A stretch of 64,000 bases of DNA from Tateyamaria omphalii. GTDB lineage: Bacteria; Pseudomonadota; Alphaproteobacteria; Rhodobacterales; Rhodobacteraceae. Each line of letters starts with the position of its first letter. Positions within the stretch are counted from its first letter, which is position 1. The position numbers were made by a program, and so were the translations under genes. Under the pieces are notes generated by a model, which ran no database searches, had not been told where the DNA came from, and was given only the letters and a program-made list of their open reading frames with translations. This document shows, piece after piece, positions 36,371 through 47,100 of this stretch. Location of the stretch: assembly GCF_014651375.1 (NCBI RefSeq), contig NZ_BMWT01000005.1:310001-374000 (forward strand). Direction: 5' to 3'.

Positions 36371-36724
36371 TCAGCACTTGCCGAAAGATTTTGAAACGAT
36401 CACCTTGCCCGCAACGCTAATGGTCACTTTTACACCCGTGGGGATGCCCCAGGTGGTGCAAATGTGCAGGCACGCTTCAGCAGCGGTTCCGTTCGGAATG
36501 ATGCTTGGAATTGGGAAGCAATACTTGCCAAAGCCCAGTGGTAGGTTGATGCAGACTTTGCCATTTTCCACGGTGACCGATATACATCCAGCCGCCATGG
36601 CCAGATGGCCATCCTCTGTGACGCTTTCAGCCATCGCGTCCGCTTTGTCAGCATAGTGAGCCCGCGCTGCTTCAAGCGCTGCGGCCACCGCGTCATTGTC
36701 AAATTCATAAACCTGGTCAGCCAT
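36371..36724 (-). CDS. Hypothetical protein with six regularly spaced cysteines
   Basis: A 117-aa protein not recognised as a known family. It starts with a helical, Ala-rich half (DNDAVAAALEAARAHYADKA), then switches near residue 45 to a beta-rich half with alternating valines. Six cysteines lie at 47, 58, 69, 85, 89 and 117; the first three are exactly 11 residues apart. No signal peptide or membrane segment is seen, so disulfides would be unusual and metal binding is possible. AAGGAG precedes the ATG. Its first bases overlap the end of the small gene at 36717-36947, and the terminator at 36253-36288 follows. Confidence 0.75.
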   Translation of the reverse strand: MADQVYEFDNDAVAAALEAARAHYADKADAMAESVTEDGHLAMAAGCISVTVENGKVCINLPLGFGKYCFPIPSIIPNGTAAEACLHICTTWGIPTGVKVTISVAGKVIVSKSFGKC

Positions 36725-36947
36725 CTGTAATCTCCTTGTCGAAAGTTTTCATTGTGTGCGGATCAAACCCTGTTGCAGTGCTGGGCAACCAACCGTCACG
36801 ACCCGCTCCAACAGCATCACCGAACATCCAAAAAATGTCTTGAAATCCAGGCGAAACCTTTCCGAAATGGAAAAGTCCTTGTTTCTGGCTGTGTTGGCTT
36901 GAGACTTCGGAAAGCTTTTCGAAGTCTTTCCGTATGCGAACCACCAT
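36717..36947 (-). CDS. Small hypothetical protein, coupled to the six-cysteine protein
   Basis: A 76-aa open frame whose stop lies inside the start of the downstream gene (8-bp overlap ATGGCTGA), a typical coupling arrangement. GAGGGACGGA stands before its ATG at suitable spacing. The product is rich in Phe, Gly and Asp with FQDIFWMFGDAVGAGRDGW in the middle. No family is recognised. A near-perfect 24-bp palindrome at 36903-36926 lies within its first codons. It is supported only by coupling, the ribosome-binding site and composition, so it could still be spurious. Confidence 0.45.
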   Translation of the reverse strand: MVVRIRKDFEKLSEVSSQHSQKQGLFHFGKVSPGFQDIFWMFGDAVGAGRDGWLPSTATGFDPHTMKTFDKEITDG

Positions 36948-37235
36948 TCCGTCCCTCTATGAACACAGAGAGGGGCAGGGGGCGTTTGTAGCCGCAATTG
37001 CAATGGGTCAGTCGAAACACATTTTTCGTTCGCGACGAACGCTACTGCTCGTCATAAACACCAAATACGGCGCTGCAGGATACTGGGTGTTCATGCGACG
37101 TGCGGCACGCATTGCATTCAGCCACACCATGGCAGGATTCACTATCCTATCGGCTGCGTAACAGAGGTCATAATTTGGTTGACCTTGGCTGATGTCATCC
37201 ATGACCAATCGACCGGGGAGGGGGACCAGCGCTTG

Positions 37236-37553
37236 CTAGGCTCTTTGATGGTACAGTGCGAATATTGCGTCTTTGACCTGGCGGTTCACTGCAACGTGGA
37301 GGGCCTTCATTGGCTCACTTCCCCCGTCAACATAGTTCCAACAATGTAGTGAGGCTTGATGATCGTGAAAACACATCTCCACCAAGACCTCAACTTCGGG
37401 GAAACGAGCATCATAGCCCTCATGATGGGCGCGCTCCCACACTCGCCACGAATGCACATAACCTTCTGATTTGAGATGGCCACAAAACGCATCAAACGCA
37501 TGTTTGAAAGAGGGAATTGTTTGCTCATCTCTCAAATTGAACGCTCCAAACAT
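37236..37553 (-). CDS. Hypothetical protein, about 105 aa
   Basis: The open frame extends upstream to 37904, but the upstream part is Arg/Ser-rich and looks non-coding. From the ATG at 37553 the product resembles a compact alpha-beta protein: FNLRDEQTIPSFKHAFDAF, then a GYVHSWRVWERAHHEGY stretch, a VEVLVEMCFHD strand and a C-terminal helix (VNRQVKDAIFALYH). This is reminiscent of small ferredoxin-like-fold proteins of the DUF6614 type, but the match is from memory and weak. The ribosome-binding site is poor. It stands alone, with no coupled neighbour. Confidence 0.5.
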   Translation of the reverse strand: MFGAFNLRDEQTIPSFKHAFDAFCGHLKSEGYVHSWRVWERAHHEGYDARFPEVEVLVEMCFHDHQASLHCWNYVDGGSEPMKALHVAVNRQVKDAIFALYHQRA

Positions 37554-38101
37554 TGAGCAATTGCCTGAATGTGAGCCGCACATTGATCCCTCGTGGTCTG
37601 CTGTGGCACTTGCAGAATAACGGCTTGGTGCGGTCCAACACGTTTGGTCGCGACCAAGATCCGATCGATTCCGCCCAACGTTATCTCGACCACGCGACCT
37701 GCAACGTGCCGTTCGTTGCTTGGGCGTGAAACCGACCGAATGCGAATAAACTCGACTTTTACTGCGACTGAACCAATGGCGGCTGCGAGAGTTCCTCATT
37801 CTCACAACTTGGGACAAACCGCCGTTGAGCAAATCTTGTTTGTTGCTTTCATTCCTGCGCCTCAAGACGTGTAGAAACGATCTGGTCATCAAGCTTGCCA
37901 GCACCGGTTAGGAATAAAGCAATGCATGTGGCGGTTTTGTCGGACAACTGTCAGTGTGAAAACTTGAAGCCGCATGATCCTCAGGCTTTTCCGCTTCTGC
38001 ATGACAACAGCCAACCACTTGGGCTGCGGCGAAAATGCAATCCTCGCTTTGCGAAACACCGAGCTTTCCAGAGAGCGTGAAGACAGTTCAGGAGGATAGG
38101 G
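37554..38101. other. Intergenic region without a supportable gene
   Basis: About 550 bp between the small hypothetical gene and the end of the giant gene. Open frames here are short and of odd composition. No hairpin with a T-run was found after the giant gene stop. The similar gap 36948-37235 also shows nothing beyond short open frames. Confidence 0.5.
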
Positions 38102-41100
38102 TCACCACCAATCTGCACTGTCTTTCGGAACTGGAATCACAAGCTCTTGGAATTGCACCAGCGGTAGTCTGTCATTGTCCGCCACGATCGTGGTCGCAAA
38201 CACGGTCAGCAAGAACTTGAGACTGCTGTCGGGCGATTGTGCGCCTGTGGTGGATTGCCAATTGGACAGGTTTGATGCGATTTGGCCCGCCAGGCTCTTT
38301 TCGTCACCCGGATCAACTTTTCCAGCGACTAGGAACACCGGCAGGATACTGTAAGCACTGCTACCATTGTTCGCCATCACCTCATACCGATACGCAATCG
38401 AGCTTTCGGTCTCCAGCGGCGGGTTTGTGCCGTTCTGGACAGAGTCTGCTGGCGGGGTGGTCAGGCTGACAAACAGGGCCTCGATCGCCTCGGCCAACGT
38501 AGACTTCGGATCAAGGTCGATCTGGTCGGGCGCGCTGTTCAATGGAACAATCGGCGTGGGCCACGCAACCGTTTCCGTGCGATAGACAAAATCCGGATTT
38601 GTTTGCTGTGGCGGAACTGCGAGGTTGCGGTTGCGCTCTGTAAACGCGCTTGGCAGCACGTTTTGGTAATCAAGCACATACAAGTCGTTCCATTGCAGCG
38701 TCAAACTGCGTTCAGATTTGCCGCCATCAGGTGAATAAATTGCCACGTCAGCACTGGCGGACTTGAACGTGTAACCCATGATCGTTGGCCAGGGCGGCGT
38801 GCCACTTGCGCGTGACCACGCTGCTTTTACCTGCAGATCCGTGTTGCTTTCGACATTCTGGATCTCAAAGTGCCAAACCTCAGTGTCGTCGTCCGGCTCG
38901 ACCAGGTTCAGCCCACCAAGATGAGGTTCAGGGGGGTGCCAGCTGCTCCAAGTTGCCGCAACACCTGCTATGATGGAGCTAAAGTCCTTGAGCGCATTCA
39001 CAGATTCAGCCCCGCCATCGGCAGGCAACTGCTCGATCTTGGGTTGGAGTTGTGGATATTCATACACAAATCGCGCCAACGCATCGAACAGGTCATTGGG
39101 CGGATCACGCCCGTCGTTCGCAGCCAGCAGGGCAGCGTCAGGAGCGGAACCGGGCACCGTAGTCGTCTGCAACTGGTTAAACGTTAGCGACAGATTCAGA
39201 GTATCCTGGTCAGCAGCCGAGCGTTCGACCTGCAGCTCATAGTCCCAGACCAGCGCGTCCTGAATGGTGCTTACAGTTGTCTTGGCTTGCGCTTTGGTCG
39301 ACAACAGTTTCGGCAGGGGTGGATAGCTGCGCAGCGGGATCGGGATACGTGTTTCGCCAATCGGTTGCGTCAGAGTGTTTTCTTGTGCCTGCGGCAGATC
39401 TCCGGGGTTTTGTTGCAAGACAAAGGTCAGCCAGCTTGACGGAACATAGCCGCGATCCGATGCCTGACCATCACGCTGATGCTCCAGCTGGTTTACCTCA
39501 TAGTTGAGGTCCAGATTGAAGGCGCGTTGTGCTTCCGGGTCACTTGCGGATGCCAGGAAGTTAAGCCAGTTCTTATGATCGGCGGTCGTTTGCACCAGAG
39601 GAAGGGTCGACGGTGTCAATGCGTAAGGCAACGTACCCGGGTCCCCCTGTCCTGGGACCTGCACGGCGCCATAGAGCTGTGGCGGCAGTGTAGAATCCCC
39701 ATTCGGTTCAATCGAACCGTTGAGGTTCACAATCGCCTCCAGCTGCGTCAGCGTCGAGAAGCCGTAGTCGTTGGCCAGCGTTCGCAGCAACGCTTGCCGC
39801 CAGGTCTCTTTGGCAGACTTGGGATCGCCCGTGCCGTCCGGTTCGTCGTAAACATATGTGATCTTGTCCGAAATCGAGCCAGCCAAGGTCTCTTTGTTCT
39901 GGACGAAGGGATCATACAGCTCGTCCTCACGGCTGGAGTGATCAGCAACTGCCGGGGCCATTATCGGGCTGAAAATAGTTTCCACCGTGGTCAGGAACAA
40001 CGCCCCCCACTGATCCATATCCGTGCTGTTGAAAATGCGGTTGACCAGGTCGTAGCCTTTTTCCGATCCGCTGGGATTGCCATAGTCCTTCAGGTCCGGC
40101 ACATCCCGTGTGATCAACTGACGGCTAAGTGGTGTTGGGGCATAGAAGATCGGCTCCGGCTTGCCATCGTCACCTTTGACGATCTCAACTTCGGTGCCCA
40201 CACCCTTGCCCCAACGCTGCAACCAGATGCTGCGGCGACCGAAGCGTTGGCTGGTGATATCGCTGTTCTGACCGGTAGCAACCTTGACGACACCGACCTT
40301 GTCATCGAACGGGTAATAGGCCGTCTCGAATTTGTCAGCAAAGCTCGTCAGACCCGAAGGATCGGCTTTCTCGCCGGTGTCCTCGACCGGCTGCAATGGA
40401 GAATTGACCAAGCGGACTTCGGGCGCCTTGTCAGCGATTTCATCGGAGACATTGGCGCGCTGCAGTACCAGGCTGACAACCAATTCTTGCAAGTCACCTG
40501 CCCAGTTTGCGGGCTGGGATTTGTCGAGCGGCATGGCGAGCGTGACCGGGGCAGGTGCATCGCCACTGCCGCCCGCTCGCAACCAATCCAACAGCGGTTT
40601 CACATAACCGACCAGGCCCGAAATTACACTCGCCCCCGAAGTCAGTGCACCCAAAGGGGTCGGCGCCAGCGTACCACCGGTGTCCACGGCAGCGCTGGTA
40701 TTGGGTTGATCTGTCAGTTGTTCGTAAATCTTGGCGTATGCTTGTGTCGTCACCTGCAACTGTTCCGCATTCACCTTGCCCTCGGAGTCCTGAATCGTCG
40801 ACGGGTCGAATGACATTCGCAGGCCCAGCTGTACGCCACCCTTATCTTCGACTGCGTAGTAGACTTGAGTGCCCGACCAATCGGCCAGCCCCATCAAATC
40901 ATCGTTGTAGACAACCTTAAGGTCGGTTGTGTCCATCAGCGATGCAGGTACCGAGTTGCCGAACACATCCTCAATCGAGATACGAACGGTAAACACATCA
41001 TCAACCGCGCCATAGCGGTTGTCGCTGCCCACCAACTGTGCAGTTTCAAATGCCTTTGAATAAATCCAGGTGACTGTGTCAGCATCGGCGCCGCTTTCGT

Positions 41101-44100
41101 CATTGGCGTTGATCGGACGGCTCCAGTTCGCATTGGGTTGGGCTGTGCCATTGATCTTTTTGATCCGATAGCTGACCATCTGGTACAGTCCCTGCAGGAA
41201 GTCTCCGCTGCCTGCGTCTGCCTCGTCCGGGGCATTGTCCCAAGTGATCGACCAGCCCACCGAACCACCGGCATATGCAGCGGTGTATCCTTGGACAGGA
41301 GTGCCCTCGGAGTTTTCGGCTAAGGTACTGAAGATCGCCTTGCCATTTTCAGGGGCCGATCCGATCAGCGCGTTTTGGTAAGGTGCAGCGGGTGTAATCG
41401 ACCCTTTGCTCCCGAACTGCACGACCAGTGCCAGATCAGCAGGACCGTTCTGGAACATGTTCAGGTCAAGGCCTTCAACCTGTAAGTAGAAGCCCGACGA
41501 ATGCACAACGGACACTTCCCAGGTCAGACGCAGGAAACGGGCAAATTGGACACCACCTTCGCCGGGTTTCGCCCAATTGAGGCTGGGAGTCGGATCACTC
41601 TCCACACCAGTATTCGCTTCAGCCACCGCCTCTGCGGCAGCGACACCAGCAGGTGTACTTACGGTTGACAGATCCGTGCGCACGAGAACCCGTGGCGTTT
41701 TTGCAGAGGCCCAATTGCCCCGGCTTTCGCTTACCAGCAGGTTGATGGAGTTCACGGCCTCGTTGCCAGCGTCGATCTCGTCCAACAAGGCTTGCAACAT
41801 CGCCCGGTTGGCTTCGTCCGTGCCAAGCAGCGAAAATGTATCGACGAGAATGGCGCCGGGCTCCACTGCGTCAGGGTCAGGTATTGATGCCAAACGGATC
41901 GGCAGAACCAGTGCGCTGTCCGCTTCCCACGGAGTGCCACCAGTCGACAAATCTGTTTGTTGATCGGCATCTGCCTCACCTCCAAACAGTTGGTTGACCA
42001 GCCATGGCCCGGTTGTGGCGCCGTTGTCTTTGCGCCAGTCACGCACCGACTGGACCACATCTTCGGACAAGACGCTGATGATGTATTCATCCTCTCCATC
42101 AGACCACTTGTTGATGTTGTTCATCGGGAAGATCAGCGGTTTCTCAACCAAAGCGCGCAATGGGCCCACAGTCCACGGCGGTGACACCGGACCGCTGGTG
42201 TGTACCATCGACGGCTCAAGGCTGGACGTTGCATCATCTGCAACCTTGACCCATTCAGGTGTATCCGGCGTGCTGGTTAGCCGCGCGTTCAACACCCAGG
42301 CGTCATCCTTTTTGGCAAGCGGAAACTGCTGGCCAGTAAGGACATAAAGAGCCTCCAGTTTGCTTGTGTCGTTGGGATCCGGCAGACGCACGCCGCCCAT
42401 CAAGAAACGCGAGACGAAACCGCCCAAATCATCAATGCTGATTTCACTCAATGCCGTGGCCAGATCGGGCGCGCCGGTTTCGATCAGCAACTGAATGACC
42501 TGCTGACCCAGCAGGTTGAAATACTCGTCGAACACCAAGCCGGCTGTCGATTCCTCGACTCTTTCGGATGCTTGCAGAATGTCGCCGCCGCCGAAGTAAG
42601 CCGCGACAATGGCGGAATAGTTCGACGGCAGGCGCAAATGCCCAAAGCTGGCGATTGAGTCACGCAACGAAGCGTTCATCACCTTGCCACCGTTGTACTC
42701 CAGGCCCAAGCTGTCAGGCATTGCCATCGATACAACGGCTGTATCTGCGGCGAATGCGGTCTTTCCGATGTTGAATATGAACGTTTCGGACAACGCTGCC
42801 AGTATGGCTGCACGATCGAATTCACCACTTTGCAAAGCGGTTTCGGTTGTCACCAACTGTTCGTGGAACGTGGTGGACGCGCCTCCATAGGCGTCGATAA
42901 GCCAACTCGACAACTCTGATGCAAGAACGCCAAAGGGGCTGTTTAGACCACCCGACTCCAGCACTAAGGTCGCTACGCCTTGCGGAGCCCAGTTTTCGGT
43001 CGAGTCATTGGTCGCAATAGCCGTGGGTTGCAGGACAAAGCCCACATCGATCTGGGTCTTGTCTTCGGCCCTGCGCGTGTGAACGCCTTTGGACAGTCGA
43101 GCCCACGGTGCCTGACCGGGAATGGCCATCGCTTCGCGCAAATCCTGCGCTTCCAACGGACGGCCGGAATTGACCGCTGTCGGGGTCGGTCCGCTGAGTT
43201 TTGCAACTGCCGACCCGTTTCCGATAACGGTGTCGATAAGATCCAGCTTGGCTTTGAACGAGAATGAGATCTTCACGAAAACGATCTTGACCGAGGCTTT
43301 CGCAACGACTTCTGCGGTCAACTTCAACGGCGACGAGTGCGCTGTTTCAATTGCAAAGGCCACGGTCAGCGAAATGGTCAGGGACACATCCACCGCAATG
43401 ATTTCGAAATCGACTTTTCCGAAGACATTTCCAGTCAATGAGAGGCTGACGCCCCACCACCAATAGTCGACGCCTGTCTGGGTCATCTTGCCATCGAACG
43501 ATGCCAGGAACCCTTCGATTGTGCAGCCGAGCATAAGACTTGCTCCGGCCTTGAGCGGGCCTTTCTCGAACTCCTTGCCGACGCCACCAGCAATCCCAAG
43601 ACCAAAGGTCCAGATCAGGTTGAATTCGGTGCTGAACTGATCAGGGGCGGCAGCGCTGCTGAGTTTGCCCAGGTAAAACCCCGCCTTGACGATCAGTGGC
43701 AATGGGCCCGCTTGGAACTGCACCGTAATCGGGTGGGCCGTTGCGCCGGTAAATGGCCATCCGACGGCAAATCGCCAATCGCCGTTGGTCCAGATCGAGA
43801 TGCTGAAATTGGGCAACGATAGCATAACCGCGCCCAATGGTATGGTGCCCAGATCGAGATAGATGTCTGCTGAATATACACCCACCTCATCGCTGACTTT
43901 GCGATAGATGATCGTAAAGGTGAAACCTTTGACCTTGCCCAGGAATCCGCCTTCGTCATCCTCCTTGTCATCGTCGGCCAACACGGCGGTGCCATTGCTT
44001 GCAACCAGCTCCTTGCCGCCGCCACCTGTGCCACCGCCACCATCGTCCGGATCCTTTTTCTTTTGCGGCGTAATGTTGATCTGCAGGCCGTAGAAACTGG

Positions 44101-47100
44101 AATCGATCAGAACAGTGGTCAGCTTGAGGCTTTGGTATTTGAACTGCAGTGCAAAGGCGATGCCCGCGTCCGAATTGTAGAGGTCGAGGTTGGCAAAGAT
44201 CAGCCGCGCCACCTGTTCGACCGTCTTGTCAGTCATCAGGTTCAACTGATTGAACACCTCGGTGATCACATTTGGATTGGTCGGGTCAGTCTTGATTTCG
44301 AAAGATCTGCCCAGATAGCCCTGTGGTACGTCCACCAGCGTCACGCTGATCGTTGGCCCATCCCAGTTTGTGTCCGTGGATTTACCGATCCAGAACAGTG
44401 AGTTGCGGCCACCTGGGTCGCCGGGCGCACCAAAGATGCCCAAATCCTTGGGGCCGACGCCGTAGCTCAGGAAGAAATTCAGCAACATCGATTGGAAGTG
44501 CATGAACCGCAGCATCGAGACATAGGTCGTCTCGCCGAATTCGAAGCGGTCGAGCTGCACATATTCAAAGTCTGACGCAATGACGCCTTCGAACATGAAC
44601 CCTTTGGGTCCTGAAATCTCGGGGGGCAGGCGCAGGATCACACCGACCTGTTTATCCGGATCCGTGGTCTCCGGGTCCCAACCGATCAACAGAGTGGCTG
44701 TCAGGTCGGTCTTGAACGACGCCAGCATACCGAACGTGCCCAAGGGCACTTCAAACTGGAGACTGTAACGCGGGGCGCCAGTGTTGGTCCCGCTGCCCGT
44801 TTTGACCTGCCATTCCCCTATCTCGGATGGGGTCAATCCGTCGGGGGAGCGCACTACTGCTTCAATCGTTCCTGGGAATGTGCGCTCAAAACTGTGGTCC
44901 CGCGCCTCGCTCAGCATCTGGTCCACCTTAATGCCGGTCAGGTTGGTCGGGATACCGTCAACTAGATCGGCAGTGTTGTCAGCCTTGATACAGGTCGTCA
45001 TGTCAAAGCCGTAATCGGTGATCGCCAAACCCTTGGTGGGGAGGTTGTCGGCAACCTCACCATAGGAAAACAGATCGCCCGCAATGTTGTCCTTGAATGC
45101 CAGTAACCCACTGATACGGAAGGCAGAGGCGGCGATGACTTTGCAATCGTCGGTACCATCGCGCCGTGTGACCGGCACCAGCGTTGCCTCGGTGATTGAT
45201 TGGGCCACAAGAGCGGTAAACGTGTCGCCGGTGTCGTCATAAACGAAACTGCGCTCGTCTTTAGTCGAGAACAACAGCGATCCGGTGCCATCCTCGAACA
45301 GAGTATAGACGCCGTCGATGACAATGGTCCCGTATTCGGGATAATCCATCACTGGCCCCGGCTGCAGGGTTACACTGCTGCCGAACAGTTCTTTGATGCT
45401 GAACGCGATCTGGGAGTCGAAAACCGCCAATTTGCTGTTGGCGTATTGCACATTCAACAGCAGGACTCGGAAATCGGGGAATTCGGTCGGCGGTGACTCT
45501 GGGATAGTATAGGGTGGGTTCAGCTTTGCGGAATCATAGTTGATAACCGAAAACAGCGAGCTGTGCTGAACAGACGTCACGCTGTCCATATCCTCGACGC
45601 GATTGATCGTAATGCCAAAATGGTGCGCCAGAAGTTGACCCTTGATCCCTCCCAAAAGGATCTGGATGTCCAATGGCAGCTCATCGTATTTGAGCGGACA
45701 GTTGAACACCAGGATGCCATTCCAGTTGGGATCATCAATTGTCTTGCGGAAAGCGTCGAACAGATCGCCGCCGTCGTCAGCCGCCTTCACGTAAGCCAGC
45801 AACCGGGCCTGAACATCTGATTTGGTCGCACCGTCTTGGATCAATGTAGTCCAGGTGTTGTCATCCTCGATCAGTTCACGTGCCGTCACACCGGGTACAA
45901 ATTTGAAGATCGAAACCGCCTGATTGTCGGCATTGCCCATTTGAACATCAAAGGTGAAGTCACCCAGCTTGATGTCTTTGTCGGGAAACGGCTCGAACGC
46001 AGCCTGATCCGTCGCAACAAGAAAAAGGCTGTCGTTCAATACAGTGTTCGAAAACGTTGGGTTGACCACGCCGTTGCTGTCTTCATCCGAGGTCAGTTGC
46101 AGAAGCTGGTCGGGGTTTTGTGGACTGCGGGCGAGGATCAGGTTCTTGATCGTCCCTGCAGGTGGCGTACCACCGTCGACGGGATTCAACTCAGCCAGCA
46201 GGCCAAGAGGTGTGCGCGCATAGCCGCCATCAAAGGCCAGGTTGGTGGATGTATCGAAGAAAATGGGTCCGTAGTCGACACTGAAATGTGGTTGCAGCGT
46301 ATTCCGCCGGTCAGGCGACACCACTTGCCGTTCAATGGCAGACAGTTCCTCTGCGGACAGGTTGGCGTTGGGATTTACAATCCCTTCGTCCTCGTCGGAA
46401 TAGAACACCCCCCCATAGGGCAGCATAGGGAAAGCCACGTCCTGGTTCGCTTGTTGGAACTGCAGCAGGCTTGCTCCCACCGCGATCGGGAACTCGTAAC
46501 GCGCTTTCGCTTTGTCCAACTCACGTCCGAAATAGGTCGAAGACGACGCCTGCGCACAATAGCTGGTGTCGACCACTTCAACACCAGCAGCCGCATCAAG
46601 TGTTGACTGTTTAAGCACACGAATCCAGCTTGTGGTCAGTGCGTCGTCAAGGGTTGTGGGCGTACCATTTTGCGGGTCATAAGACGTGGCAAAGGCGGGT
46701 TTGCCCGCTTCAAACACCAGCCGGTCACCGGGTTCGACAAGGACGTATTCGGTTCCAGCCAAGCCGCTGCGGATCTGCACACGTTCTTCTGAGGTCAGAC
46801 CGTCGCCCGAACCTACCTCAAACTCACCCACCGGGCACAGATACCGGTCACTTTCCTCCGCCCCGGTATTCTTGGCAAAGCCAAACCCGCCCGTCAGATC
46901 CTGTGTTTTGGGGACCGCAGGCGTGATCGAAACCGGCGCATTGGTCGTACTGGACAGGTAGTGCGAGATCAGAGCACTCTGCTTGCTCAAATCAAGCGCC
47001 ATGCGCGTGCGTAGGTCATTCAGCGGGGCCAGCGGTTGCAGGTAGACGTTGAAAAACAGGTCCTTGACCCGGATGGGCCCGGGATCGGATGCCGGTGTGA

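Noticed and set aside
37554-37904. N-terminal extension of the 105-aa hypothetical protein to 222 aa
   Set aside because: The added residues are Arg/Ser-rich and unlike a folded protein, while the part after the ATG at 37553 looks protein-like.
39479-40813. 444-aa plus-strand open frame inside the giant gene
   Set aside because: It runs antisense to the giant gene and has shadow composition (Arg, Gln, His and Val rich), with no start signals or family motifs. Several similar frames (for example 45836-46606) lie in the same register.
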